A stretch of 64,000 nucleotides of DNA from assembly GCA_037367355.1 (NCBI GenBank), contig CM074702.1:434001-498000 (forward strand), given 5' to 3'. Below the pieces are notes generated by a model. The model worked only from the letters and a program-made list of their open reading frames with translations, ran no database searches and was not told where the DNA came from. Positions 23,749-35,673 of the stretch are shown in pieces. The number at the start of each line of letters is the position of its first letter. Position 1 is the first letter of the stretch. This DNA is from Neoscytalidium dimidiatum. Lineage: Eukaryota; Ascomycota; Dothideomycetes; Botryosphaeriales; Botryosphaeriaceae. The position numbers and the translations under genes were made by a program.

Positions 23749-26103
23749 CATGTCTGCTGCTCCAGCGGCCAGCGACGGCCATCCCGTCGGCAGGATGCCC
23801 CGCCAGCCATTGAGGTGCGCCGCTTGCACGTGAACCCCTGTTTCTGGGACTCAGGAGGCTGGGATGCGCTGACTGCGTGGGTCCAATGTAGACGCGAGCT
23901 CAACAAGTGGCAGATCTTCGTGAGTTTACTTCCACTCCTTATCATGCTCGGTGCCCCGGGAGACTCGTTCTTCACCGCCGATGTAGTTGTCAATTCAGAT
24001 TCTACAGTGATTCTGATAAATGTGTTAGATGATAGTCGTTAGCACCACCGTCGGTGTCGGCTTCTTCACCAATTCCGGAGAGATCTTGTCTTTTGCCGGT
24101 CCGGCCACGGCGTTGCTGGCGTTCGGCCTGGTCGGGCTCTTGGCATGCATGGTCATGGAGGGCGTCAGTGAAATGGTCGTGATATGGCCAATTCCGAATC
24201 CCATGGTGGAGTTCGTGCGGCACTTTGTCGACCGTGACCTAGCGATTGTGGTATGCTTTGCTTATTGGTGAGTGGATCAATGTCCTTACCAAAGTACCGC
24301 CTTGTTCCTGACCAAAGCGCTATGAGGGCTTAAAAAAACAGGTATACCTACGCAATAAGTTTTGCAGCGATTATCACCACAGCAGGTGATGTCGTGATTG
24401 CGTACTGGGGAGATGAGAAATTGCCAAAGGTTCTTGTATTCGTCCTCTTCCCTATTATAACGTTTCTGATTAACTTCAACAGCGTCTCGGTAAGTTACTG
24501 GACTCAACACTGCTTCAAGGATACTCTCTGACACTGCTTCAGATTTTCGGATGGATTGAATTTGTAGGTGGCCTTCTGAAACTCTTGGTTGTCTTGCTCG
24601 TGTTTGTGACTATGATCGCTATCAATCTCGGGGGTAAGCAAGGCCTTAGGATATATGAGGCCGTTCAACACTTAATGTCTCTCGGACAGGTGCAGGCAAT
24701 GTACCAATCCACAGCAAATGTGAGTTACTACAGCCCTGAGGTTCAGATTCCTGTACTCATTCTCTCTACAGTCATCAAGATGGGATTCCAGTTCAACGAG
24801 CAAGTGGTAAATAACAAAGCCACCGCGGTAATGTACGGGATTTGCTCGAGGTCAATTTATACTTTACTTACCGTGACAACTTAGACTCGCCATTGGCAAC
24901 GCTGTATATCCATACATCGGGATCGAAGCAGTGACAACCACCGCCTTCGAAGCCCGGAACCCCCGCGAACTGAAGATGCCAGCAAAAAGTATCTCGTACA
25001 TCGTCACCATAATCTACCTCTTCAGCGTCCTCGGCTTTACCCTCAACGTCGGGTGGAACTGCAACATGTTAACACGGTACTACCAACAACCGTTCACGAC
25101 GAAAACCCCCCAAGATGGAGACTACATCTGCAGCACCGGCGGCTCGCTCCCGCGCCGCGACGACGCCAACGCCAGCTCGACCGCCAGCACCTTCTCGAAC
25201 GACTACACGCTCCCGACGCTCGCGATCGACCGGACGCAAAGCAGCGCCGCCACGCCCTTCTCCTCCTTCGTCAACGTCTGCCTCCTCTACAGCGCGCTCA
25301 GCACGGCCAACTCAGCCCTGTTCACCGCCTCGCGCACGCTGTACGGCCTCGGCCAGAGCGTGCAGGTCGACTCGCGCGCGTGGCCGCGGCCGACGCGCTT
25401 CCTCGCGCGCTTCGGCACGACCAACGCGTTCGGCGTGCCGGCGTGGGCGATCGCGGCCGGCGTCTCGTTCGCGTGGGTGCCCCTGCTCAGCCTCGACGGC
25501 GGCGCCCAGGACACGCAGCAGGTGCTCATCAGCATCGGCTCGACCGCGTGCGTGCTCGTCTGGGCGTCGCAGAGCCTGGCCTTCGCGCGCTACCACGCGT
25601 GGCTGTGGCGGCACCGCCGCCGCCTCGTCGGCCCGTACGCCCGGTACGATCGCTGGGAGCGCACCGACCTGTCGAGCTGGCTGGGCTCCTGGCAGCCCGC
25701 GCTCGCGCGGGCGTCGCTGGCCGGGTGCGTGCTGGTGGTGCTGGTGTTCGCGAGCGCGGGCTTGTGGAACGGGAGGGGGAACATGGGGCTGAAGGCGTTG
25801 AACATCTACCTCGGGCCCGGCATCTTGTCGCTGCTTTTTGCGTTTCTGAAGGTCCTGCGGAGGCCGTGGAAGAGGGGCTGGGCGGAGAGGTGGGTTGTCT
25901 TGGGCGAGTGGGAGCAGCTGAGGGACACGCTGGATGCGTTGAACGATCTGGTCTTGCCGGATCAGAGGAGGGTGGGGGATGGGGTGGATGTGGATTGCGA
26001 GGATGGGGAGGGGGATGCGTTCGAGATGCGTGGACGGGCAGTCCCGGAAAGGGCGCCGAGGGTGGAGTTGAGGCATTCGGGTTCGACGCGGGAGAGGAGG
26101 TAA
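23749..26103 (+). CDS. Amino-acid permease (APC superfamily, fungal YAT type)
   Basis: Exons read: up to 23919, 24029-24267, 24342-24489, 24543-24633, 24690-24719, 24772-24832 and 24885-26103. Together they give a continuous polytopic protein. The motif STTVGVGFFTNSGEIL in TM1 and GPATALLAFGLVGL in TM2 are the substrate-binding core of APC transporters. TAFEARNPRELKMPAKSISY and SALSTANSALFTASRTLYGL are YAT hallmarks. It should import amino acids by proton symport at the plasma membrane, possibly acting like Agp2. The C-terminus (about 90 residues) is charged and cytosolic. The start is unresolved: the nearest ATG (23749) is in another frame from APPAIEVRRLHV that leads into TM1, so either an upstream exon exists or one base is missing. 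One exon is only 30 nt. Confidence 0.85.
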
Positions 26104-26987
26104 AGGCGCTGGTTTGGTGGTTTTGGTGGTTGGATTTCACGTTATCGAAGGCACGGAAGGTGTTGCGTGTGTGCGCGGCTACAGTATACAGTCATTTCTC
26201 CATCTGAAAGAATTCGCAATTGAGTCTTGCTGAAGGACTGATCGGCGTTGCCTGAATTGCGAGGATACTTGCCTCACTCTTCGCATGGTATCAAGTGACG
26301 TACATACCGTGGTGAATAAGGTGAAGTATTTACCCTGTGCTTGCCTACCGTGTCATACACTGGTCGTAGGTACAGCGGTTCGAGGGACAACGGAAGGAAC
26401 GTGGGTGTGAAAACCACGGTGATGATTAAACTCAGGCCCAGTCTGATTACCTTTGTTGTTTAAAGTCGGAAAAGACAATTGATAGGATTGCATTCGCGTG
26501 CAAGGCTTGGAAAGTGGTTGCCGCACAGAAAGAAAGTTCTCGGGCAGCCGCGTCCCTGAAAAGAACGTCATCCCACCTTTGCCTGCTTCCACGTACCGTT
26601 GCACCTCTGAGCTCCCCTTTCTCTCCCTCCGACCTATCCCACCGGCAGTCTCATCGCATATTGATCATTCATGCACCTACGACTCCGCTGCAACAAGGCC
26701 TGCCCGCGGACGGACTTCGGGCAGTAGCCGCGGTGACGGCAAAGCCAGCGCGCGGACACTCGGCAAGCGGTCCGAACACCGTGCACCGACCAGAAATCTC
26801 TGATCCACCAGCGGCCACCGACGCTGAAAAAGGGGCTTCGCATATCTCACCTGCTGTTGTGCATACTCTAGTTGACAGGCAGTCAACCGATTGTCACCTT
26901 CTTGATATTTGCTAGCATGTTGATTCTTCCATCAGGTGCTTGACCCGTATCGGATCAACACCGTCTCATCTCATCAAGAGAACGCCT
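26104..26987. other. Intergenic region, no gene seen
   Basis: Between the permease and the tRNA. Open frames at 26498-26915 on both strands have no domain and biased composition. No promoter element is evident; the tRNA uses internal A and B boxes. Confidence 0.4.
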
Positions 26988-27059
26988 GCCCCTTTAGCTC
27001 AGTGGTAGAGCGCGACACTAGTAATGTCGAGGCCATCGGTTCGACTCCGATAGGGGGCA
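26988..27059 (+). tRNA. tRNA-Thr (anticodon AGT)
   Basis: A full cloverleaf can be drawn. The acceptor stem GCCCCTT pairs with AGGGGGC (one G-T). The D-arm is GCTC AGTGGTA GAGC. The anticodon stem CGACA/TGTCG has loop CTAGTAA, giving anticodon AGT (Thr, wobble inosine). The T-arm is ATCGG TTCGACT CCGAT. The A box (TAGCTCAGTGG) and B box (GGTTCGACTCC) are canonical. No intron and no encoded CCA. The discriminator base is A. Confidence 0.95.
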
Positions 27060-27430
27060 TTTCTTTTGCTCCTGCCTGGGATTGGAGGCGTCGCCGTCGT
27101 TTCTTTGGCATCGTACTCGTCCTTTTGTGCTCATGTCATCGAGAAGCAACTGGCACTCACCAACTGGTTCTCCAATGAAGAAAGTTCCTCGCCAGGTGCG
27201 GCAGCCTTTACATACATTAAATGGTACGGCGAAACATGTCACCACTCTCCGCATTGACAGAATGCTCTGGATGCCATTATACACGCCCGGTTCCACCCGC
27301 AAATGACGGATGGATGTACCATCCTGTCAGACTTATATGCGGGAGGATAATAGTTGCAGAACCTTTTCACCTACCGTTAGACTTTCCCTTAGATGTACCT
27401 TAATTCGTCCTCATTGCTGGGGACAAAGGC
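27060..27430. other. Intergenic region, no gene seen
   Basis: Downstream of tRNA-Thr and beyond the 3' end of the HET pseudogene. Nothing recognisable was seen, and the open frames are shadows of each other. Confidence 0.4.
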
Positions 27431-29661
27431 TTATCGTTTAGATGATGGCGGTCTCTCCCCCCTGGTAGGAGCCGCATAGTCATTTCCCTCACTCCAGCAC
27501 GATGGTCCCGAATGCATCTTTGCCCATTGGGTGAGATACACCCATCCAAGCCCCAGGCGGAAAGCTACGTTGCCGTGCCAACCAATCATCATTATGTTCA
27601 CGACAGGTAGTGGAAGAAGCGGCTGTCCTTCGCTGTCATGGGTGTGAATGTCTGGGCTCAGAGCCTTTTCATTGGTATCCTCGATGGACTTTTCTTTGGC
27701 GTCCAACAGTCTTGACCAAAGGCTTTTGTGAGAAGTTGAAATGTTAGCTGTGTCCTGCTTTGGCTCTGGTCGAGTACTGGATGCTTCTTACTAAATGTCT
27801 TTTCTTTTGAAACTATCCTGGTGGGAGCCACACCCATGAGGTCTTTAAAATCGTCTGGGAAATCTAATAAGCCTGGGTGAGCACCTACCGATAAGGCGAT
27901 GAATAGTCCTGAAAATGGATAGTTGCGATCTGATATCACGGCGTAATCTTCCCTGCCCTTACCAATGCAGCTGCCCCCCAAACTGTAGAGGTGAATAAGT
28001 CGTGTGGTTTGTATCCCTGGAAGGAATGCTCAAGTAGTTCGGACTGCTATCCTCTTGGGAAAGCCTATCAAGAGCCTAGCCATTCGCGTACAGGCGGGAT
28101 CGTCCATTCACATGGCCTCCATGCAATTCAAATGGGCCGCTGACATCCTAGCTTTGCCAAGTGCCTGCTTCTGATGTTATAACGCAGCCGAACCCCTCCT
28201 GCCAAGATTTGAACTGTGCTAATGACCCGCCAAAGTCGTAATCAAACGAACATCCATACCCTGGCAACCGGGCCCAACTCCAAGACGAAATGTCAGGACT
28301 TTTGCGATTTCTGGACACGTTCTCCGGAGAAACCTTGCGCCATAGCGTAGCTGCGTCAAAATCAACCTTCGGGATTCCGTAGAGAGACTGAGATCGATCT
28401 TTGTAGATGTGCTTGAAGAGTCTAATAAAAGCGTTGAGAATATCGGATTCGCGCGAAAATTCCCTTCGAGAGTAGTCCTTCCAAGCTCTCAAGTACTGAC
28501 TGAAGGGGTCCAATACTTCAGGCTCAACGTATGATGGCTCTATATCCCTTGTTGGCCCTTCATGAGCCAAGCAATTTAGCACTGGAACGAAACTTGCCAC
28601 TTTGTGAAGAGAAGTTTCCGCGTTGATATCAAATATTCCTGGCAAGTCCAACCACGCCGCCACCATACTCCCCTGCGATTGCTCACCGTGCAGGGAATTG
28701 AAGGGATGAAATAAAGCCCCTCGATATGTTCCAGAGTCTGAGAAAAGTGCCATAGATTCAGCCCGGGAAGGCCTGCCTCGGAGTTGTTGCCGCCGGTTGC
28801 GCAACTAGTCGGGTAAGCCAATGAGTATGTTGCGTCCATGGAACTGATTTGAGCCATCCTGTGAGAGTCACTTGCATCCCGTATGATACCAAGCCGATCA
28901 ACCCAAGTAATGGATCACAAACAAAGTGCATATGGCCATGGCGTCTCGTATCGTTGCCGGTAAGTAGTGTTTCTTCAGGCTGCCGCGTGCCTGCAGAGCG
29001 TTCAAATTATCCATAGAAAGCTCGATTTGCTGAGAATGAGCCGTGCCCCATACGTAACTTAGGGCAACGTACTCGCAAGAGGTCGTGGTGTGCACAATAC
29101 AATCCTTTTTGACATCGACAACTTTGAAGCTGGTGGTAAACCTTCCGGTCGACTCCGTGGATGGTGCTTATGAGTCTTCTTGCAATGTTCGAGCGCATTC
29201 TGAATTCCACCCCAAGATATTGTGTTTCCAGCTCTGTCACAAGCATTAGATTTTTCCGGATACCTTTTTCCGTGCTGCTTAGCATCCTCTAGAATCGTTA
29301 TGTCTGCTTCTACATGGTCCATGCACGCTTCGACTGAAAGCTTCTTGTGGCGAGTTGCGCTTTGGATATCGTGTACTAACGACTTCTAGGATTCAGATAT
29401 TTGAACACTGTGAGTTGACAAGTTAAAAGCTCCGGGTGGACGACGTGGCACTTTGAGCCGTTTGTCATCAATTGCATTCTGAAAGAGACGGCAAAAGGAG
29501 CATGGTTGGTCAAACAATCTCCAAAGGAACTCCTTGGGCTCGGACTTGCGGCCTTGCAGGAAGTCTCCAAAGCAAAGCACTTCGCCAGATGACAGAGACG
29601 CAAATGCTTGCAGGCGATACAATGATTGCAGCTGTTCTCGAAGTCGGAACAATTGGCGCAA
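27431..29661 (-). pseudogene. HET-domain (heterokaryon incompatibility) protein, frameshifted
   Basis: Minus-strand pieces in different frames add up to a HET-domain protein. HET proteins trigger cell death or growth arrest when unlike fungal strains fuse. In order: a Cys-containing N-terminal piece (PCSFCRLFQNAID) at 29386-29661; SWGGIQNALEHCKKTH near 29180; the HET core YVALSYVWG near 29050 and TIRDAMAIC; WVDRLGIIRDASDSHRMAQI near 28900; GWTCQEYLISTRKLLFT near 28630; RESDILNAF and SSWSWARLPG at 28270-28450; and a C-terminal piece (NIMMIGWHGNVAFRLG) near 27580. Adjacent pieces need frame changes near 29130, 28910, 28600 and 27690, with no plausible introns to bridge them. The gene is therefore called broken. 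Confidence 0.8.
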
Positions 29662-31273
29662 TCACCTGGAGCAATAAGGTACGATCCTAATTTTTTCCGG
29701 GCGCGTCTTAAGTGTGGGCGGATTCCATTTCACCACATCGGCCTGGAAGATGTCCACTCCTGGACTGCAGCTTCTATTGCCCGAAAGATCAGTGGACTGG
29801 ACTCCATAAGGTCTCAAGGAGGCAAAAGCAAGGTCGAGGTGGGTAACGCTCGTCGGCTTGGGTTTTATTCACCAGCTGCCACGTCGCTGCGGCCCACTTT
29901 CCTCGTGACGCTGGTAATTCACAAAAATCATGAAACATTTTGAGCTCAGTCCGAGTTCATTGACAGTCGATTCAAAGCCAAAAAGCTGACCCGGTTGGAT
30001 AGGTATCCACTCAAGTAGGATCTAAAAGGGACAGACACGCGTAGATGCTGCGACAACAGTAGTCTTTCGTCATTTAAGCAACATGTCCGCTCCATCAACG
30101 CACGTGTCATGCCTCGATCGCCGTCGACCGCGGCTCGGAGCACTCGAACAGTAAAAGACTGCTTCCCTGCTCAATTCTCTACTCCTACATTCGTTTTCAC
30201 ACCGCCCGCACCTGTCCCGATGCTTGTCTAGCTGGAGCCCGCAGACGTAGTTCAAGCTTCCGGAATGCCTCACAAACCCGCTCTGATCTCCGGAGCTGTT
30301 TCGCTTACAAATCACGAGCGAGAACACGCCCCGCAGCAGCAGCAATCGCAAGCGTCAGGCCTTCCGCCCGCTCGCCCACCCTGCAAGGGGCCAGCAGCCC
30401 TCATGCATCAAGCCCAAGCAAGCAAGCCGGCCCTGCCTCGAGAAACGACGTCGGCGAAACAGACCACCACCCCCTTGACGAGAACATGTTAATTCGCCTA
30501 CCTTCCAAAATTCCTCCTGCTTACGGATCAAAAAGCACAGGAGTTCCGGAGCGACGACTCGCCAGTTCCCGGAAACAGCTAGAACGAGGAGGCTTGGCGG
30601 GCGCGAGTCGTGTCCGCACCGTTTCACGACCTACCTCTATAGTAGCATTTAGCAAACCCGCCTGACCCCCTAAAATAGCGCCCACGTGCGTTGATCTGGA
30701 CGAGTCGTGCGGACGCATGTATGGTTCTCCCGCTTGGGGAGGAACCGCGCTGTTCGTACCGCATTCGGGAACCGCCTAAGCGAACGCGCTCTTAAGGCGG
30801 AGGAGAGTGCGCGCTGAATACGGGAGAAGATAAGAAACGGAGACTGAACGCGGAGGTGGGTATCACATTTCTTCTTATTTACTGTTCATAACGTCGTCTC
30901 TGCAACTGCCCTTTTCGCATCTTCCTTCCTCACTCGGTTTGGGGGGGTATCCTCCATATCTCTCAGCGGTAAGTGCCGACCTATCCTTGACCGGTGCGGA
31001 TCCGAAACTTGACCCCCTCCTCCTCTTCCCCCCTCCCTCGTCCCGCACCGGTCCACCAGTATTGCTTTTTTCCCTTTCCTTTCCTTTCCTTTCTTTCCTT
31101 CTTTCTTCCTCTTTCTTCACGCCCAATTCTCGCGTGGTATATCCATCTCAAAAAGAAAAAAAAAGAAAAGAAAACCATCCCGCCGGACCGCCGTCCCCAT
31201 TACGCAGCGTGCAAAAGAAAGAAAAAAAAAATATTATGTACAAGCAAAAAAGAACCGCATGCAATGTGCCGTC
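29662..31273. other. Intergenic region, no gene seen
   Basis: 1.6 kb without a supported gene. Many short frames overlap on both strands with no domain. From about 30960 it turns into pyrimidine-rich low-complexity sequence, the 3' flank of the receptor-like gene. Confidence 0.4.
31070..31118. repeat. Polypyrimidine tract with CCTTT repeats
   Basis: Several CCTTT/CTTTC pentamers merge into a long C/T-only run, followed at 31147-31175 by an A-rich tract. It lies just beyond the stop codon of the minus-strand receptor-like gene. Confidence 0.75.
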
Positions 31274-33894
31274 TCAAATCCACCCACCCGGCGACTGCCG
31301 GCTCGGCGGAGTTACCGCAGCGGTGTTCGGAGATCCGCGAGGGGTGGAGTACGTCAACGGGCCCGCCTCGTTTATACTGCCAGCCGCAAGGGTAGCAGCG
31401 TTCCGAGCATGGTTCCTCGGCGAACGCTGCTGCGTCGCGTCGCCGGTGCTGGTCCGCGCCGCCGTTGTCGCAACGCCGAAATCGAAGGCCGCGGAAGCCA
31501 GAGGACTGTTGGCGGCGGCGGCGGCGGCGGCGGCAGCAGCCGTCGCCGCGCCGGTCCGTCCCGTCGCGGCTGATGTGGAGGAGAAGGAGGAGGAGGAGTG
31601 GACCAGAGGCTCGGCGGAAGCGCGATTGGACGGGGCGTACGAATTGTCTGACGACGACCTCGCCGAGGATGCGGTAAGCCACCCGGGATGCCCTGCTGTT
31701 CCCGGGCCCTGACCTCCGACTCTCTCTGCATCTGCTCGCGGCGCTGGGGCTGGAGCTGTCTCAGCTCCTCTCGAAATCTCGGCTAGGATGTGCGCGCTCT
31801 CGATCGTGGCCGTGGAGTCGCGTTGCCATTCTGTCGGCGCGGGGATGCGCGGTACGGGCGGGACGTTCTTCTGCTTCGGAGATGAGATGGGCCGTTGGTA
31901 CAGCGGGTCGTCCTTGCTTGACCGGGGGCTCTTGGGCGAAGACGGCGTTCGCCTATGTGTTTTAGTTGCTGGCGAGGTGTCCGTTTCGAGCTCGGGGAGG
32001 AGGGGAAGTGCACGGGGGCGAGGCGGCGTTGTGGGGTTCGACCAGGACGGGTTTCTGAAGGTGCGCTGGGAGTGCGCTGATGAGGCTGAGGGGCGTCTAC
32101 CAGGGGAAGCAGACTGTGTCCATCCGCTGGAGATCGATCCACGGGGGCCGTGGGACATAGATCCTTGGCGACTGTGGGAAATTGAGGTTTGTCGGCTGTG
32201 TGATGACCATTCCCAAGATCCGAAAGGTTGGCCACCGGGGCTGCCAGGTTGACTGTCAGGATTGACGAGCGGGGATAATGTTCGCGAATGTCTACGCGTG
32301 GGCGATGAAGGTCTTCTGCTATTCGGGTTGCTGTGTGCTAAAGGCGGAGTTGCGGGTTCATCCTGCGATCTTAAGGTCGCGCCTCCAAATGATACTCGGC
32401 GAACATCTTCGTTCATGATTGGTCTCATCTTTCCCTCGGAGCTGTTTTCTGCGGCGGTTGTAGCGCTAGATACCGAGGACGTTGAAATTTCCGTCCTGAC
32501 ACGTATATCATTGTCAGGTTTGCTTTGGCCCTCCAGATCGTTATCATCTGGGAAAGAGGTGCACGATGCCTCGCCCTGTGGCCTGGGCTGGAGCATCATC
32601 CACGGGACTGGATCTTTTCGAAGCCTCCCTCTCTGCGCCGGGGCGCAACAGCAGATGGTCCTGATAATGCGGGCGTACTTTCTCCGGAACGGGGCCGTTG
32701 TTCCAAATATCAGGAAGGCGATGATACTCGGTAAAGTACCTGGAATATCCTGAGAGATATCAATCTTTGCTTGTTCAGCGCTGAAGTCTGGCGACGTGTC
32801 CACTGTCTGCGAGTTTTGACGGTTGCGTTCGTAGTTGACAATCTGATAAATGATTTGCGCCGTTTCGAAGACTCTTCACGTGCATTAGTAGGATTCTTGG
32901 ACACCGTAGAGGAGACTTACAAGAGACATATCATGATGATGCTGAAGCGGACAATGAGCCATTTATCAGTGCCTGTTCTTGTCCTCGAAGTAGCTACGCT
33001 GGACATTGTACCGGCGCCCAACGATGTTGACAATGCGGTCGATTTGGGGAAAAAGCGTGTAAAAAGGTTCCGGCTCTGAAGATATTTCAGAAGCACGATG
33101 ACCACCAGGAGAGATCCTGTAGTTAAGCAAATAGCCACTGCCAGGGGCGTCAGTGTCTTTATACTTTTGGCGTGGGCCGGCTGGGGTACAAACTTATGAA
33201 ATTATAGATGACCAAATAAGCCACCGGTTCTTGTTGTATTGCCTCGATGCTACAAACGACACATACAACGATGGGCAGAATGACGGCGGAAGTCTTGAAG
33301 ACTATCGACATAGTCTTCTTGGTCGATGCGTTAACCTTGATGTCCCAAGTACCGATAAATAGCGCGATTGACCTAAGCTGTCATAAGTGGAATGAGCGGA
33401 CAAAAGTCGAAAACAAGTATACTCACCAGAATAATACTAAAAGAGCGTCGACATTGTAGGTAAAAATTGCTTGGGCCATCAGTTTCGAATCCAAGACTAG
33501 CATGTGGGGGTTGAAAGAGGGGCATACAGGTCCAACTCAACACTAAGCGCCATCCCACATCGGCCTTTCCAAACATATCTGATTGGCTATAACTGTGGTG
33601 CTGTTCGTTCTCGAAGCGCTCGATCTGAATGTCCCTCCAGTTCAGAGTATAGTCAACATGGCGGACCAGACCAACGGCACCGCCTACGGTGGTGGAAGCG
33701 CTGAGCATTAAAATATCTGCCAGAATCAGTCTGGGGTACTCGGAAGGCAATGAGATGCGAAGCTTACAGGAGATTCGTTCACCATGGTTCCACAGCATAA
33801 AGCACAAGAGAAGGCCCAGGACGGTGGTAATGACGCTCAAGACATCAACAAAAATGGCGAGGCCGAGAACCTCGTGCGGAACAGGTCCGGCCAT
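31274..33894 (-). CDS. Seven-transmembrane receptor-like protein with long Ser/Pro tail
   Basis: Six exons (33768-33894, about 33537-33716, 33427-33496, 33267-33372, 32921-33192, 31274-32873) give about 784 residues. The first half holds seven hydrophobic helices, for example LGLAIFVDVLSVITTVLGLLL, LMAQAIFTYNVDALLVLFW, TLTPLAVAICLTTGSLLVV and WLIVRFSIIMICLLV, a G-protein-coupled-receptor topology. The last helix is followed by a basic FRRKYARIIRTICCC segment with possible palmitoyl cysteines, then a cytosolic tail of about 430 residues rich in Ser, Pro and Arg and including an 11-Ala run. Such tails are typical of fungal receptor-like proteins and are likely phosphorylated. I do not recognise the subfamily or ligand. 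The donor of intron 2 is uncertain (40 nt with GTTGGA or 31 nt with GTATGC). Confidence 0.65.
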
Positions 33895-35673
33895 CTTTGC
33901 GATGGTCGTGTACTCTTCAGTCGAGGCAAGAAAGACGCAGAAGGAACCTCATTTTCTGGAGCACAAAGGACGCAAAAGCTGCAGAAGGCAGAGGCAAGAG
34001 TCAGAGACGGGTATTATGGTTTCTTACGGCCGTCGGCGGGCTTCTTTCTCTTTGGACATGACCCCACACAGCAGTGGGCAGCGACCACGGGAGGGTACCC
34101 TGGACCAGGACCGAGCAGGGACCGATGCATGGAGCAAGGCGCAAGGATGCTTGGCGCGTGTGCTGAGTCGGTGGCCCTCCCGGTGCATGATGGAGCGCGC
34201 ACAGTGCACCTTAACTGTTTCGCTTGCGCTAGGTAGCTCCTCAATTGGACGGCAGATCGACGAAAGCAGCGGCGGCAGCCCCGCAGAGCAAGCGAAGGCT
34301 CTAGAGCGGTGACCAGAGGCGTATCCCAGGGCCAATGAAGCCGCCGAAGGGCAGTCGAGGGCCATGATTGGACGCGGCGAGAAGTGGGCTGGGTCGCGAT
34401 GCAGCGAGTAAGGCGGGAGAGGCTCAACAAGACGCGGCTGAATCCCTGCAGCTCTCAGGTGCAGATTTTGAGGCACGGCGGCTGTCGCTTGCTCCCATCG
34501 GAGCCAAGGTCCACGTGTTGGCCATTGCCTCTGACGGAGCCTTACTCGGCGGCACTTCCGGGGGCATGCAGGCATGAAACAATGCAGATGTTTTGAGCCA
34601 CAGGCGGAATGGCGTGTAGCACGATGGCCATGAGTCGGAGTTTAGACGAGACGTTTTAAGGCCGGATCAGCGCTGGCAGAAGACTGCTCTTTAGAGTTGG
34701 CAGAGGCGAGGGAGAAAAGGAGTCGTTTCAAGCTCCCATTGGACAAAGGGTGTTGGGGATGGGCGATGGCATGGTGTCGCAGGGCCAACGGGAACGGAGA
34801 CGCGGGCGTTCGATTGGCAGCCTCGGACACGCCGACCTTGATAGGCGCCGATGAACGGGCATGGTTGAGAGCTCGCACTGGCTCAGCGGGCGGCGGTCAA
34901 GGGACAGCAGTGGAGGGCGGACGGCGGACGGTGGACGGTGGCTGAGGGATGAGGCGGTGCAAGGCGGCTGGCGCGTCAAAGTTTTGACGCGCCTTGACTG
35001 GAGCTGAGCTGGACTTGAGCTGGACCAAGGCTAGGCGGCGCAACGTCAGCACCACGGCAGGCCTCAACGTCGATGCTCAAATGCAGGAACAGGTGGCATG
35101 GCGGCATTATCCGGCATGGAGAGGTGGCGAGGGTCGTGCAGGTTTGAGGTGGCAGAGCAAGCGAGAGATCGGAGGCTGTGGCTGCCAGCTGGTGGCCACC
35201 GCTCGCTGCTTGCTGCTTTTCCGACAGCGGCCCGATGGCGCCAGCGGAAACGGTCACTGGGATGTGCTGCATACCTGGCAGCGGGCAGCGGGCAGCGGGC
35301 AGCCTAGGCGGATGTTTCTTCTTTCGATGCAGCTCAAGCCACCGCGGCGATCGATCTGAACCGAGTTACCAACACCGGCCTGCTGGCTATTGTTGGCCTC
35401 TGTCTGTCTGTCTGCCTTCTGGCCCCCGACTATCGACTGACCGACACTACGGGAAGCCCAACTGCCGGCCGCCCATTCCGCTCTGAGCATGGCTTCAAGC
35501 CGGCGAGCGCGGCACAGCGCACCACCATCCCGTCCTCTGCCAGCCGCGGCGACGGCGGCAGCGACAACGACGACGACAACGACGACGACACCTGCGTACT
35601 CGCACTACGCAATCGTACCTTAACAGTAAGCTTATTGCAGCGCTGCAACGCCTCAGTCCTCGCCGTCTCCACC
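33895..35673. other. Divergent promoter region with simple repeats, no gene seen
   Basis: 1.8 kb between the divergent receptor-like and LaeA-like genes. It is GC-rich and full of short imperfect repeats: a GCGGGCA heptamer three times at 35279-35300, TGTC repeats near 35400, and CGACGACAA repeats at 35555-35590. Overlapping frames lack domains. Confidence 0.45.
35555..35590. repeat. ACG/ACA trinucleotide-type microsatellite
   Basis: Imperfect tandem CGACGACAA units about 85 bp upstream of the LaeA-like start codon, so probably in its 5' UTR or core promoter. Confidence 0.7.

Noticed and set aside
24828..24884. Apparent frameshift in the amino-acid permease
   Set aside because: A donor at 24833 (GTACGG) with acceptor at 24884 restores the frame through a 52 nt intron, giving AVILAIGNAVYPYIGIEA.
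30939..31712. 257-residue plus-strand open frame
   Set aside because: It lies mostly antisense to the Ala- and Ser-rich tail of the receptor-like gene; composition mirrors those codons and no domain is present.
34014..34575. Overlapping frames on both strands upstream of the LaeA-like gene
   Set aside because: They are open in several frames at once because of GC bias and lack any recognisable domain.
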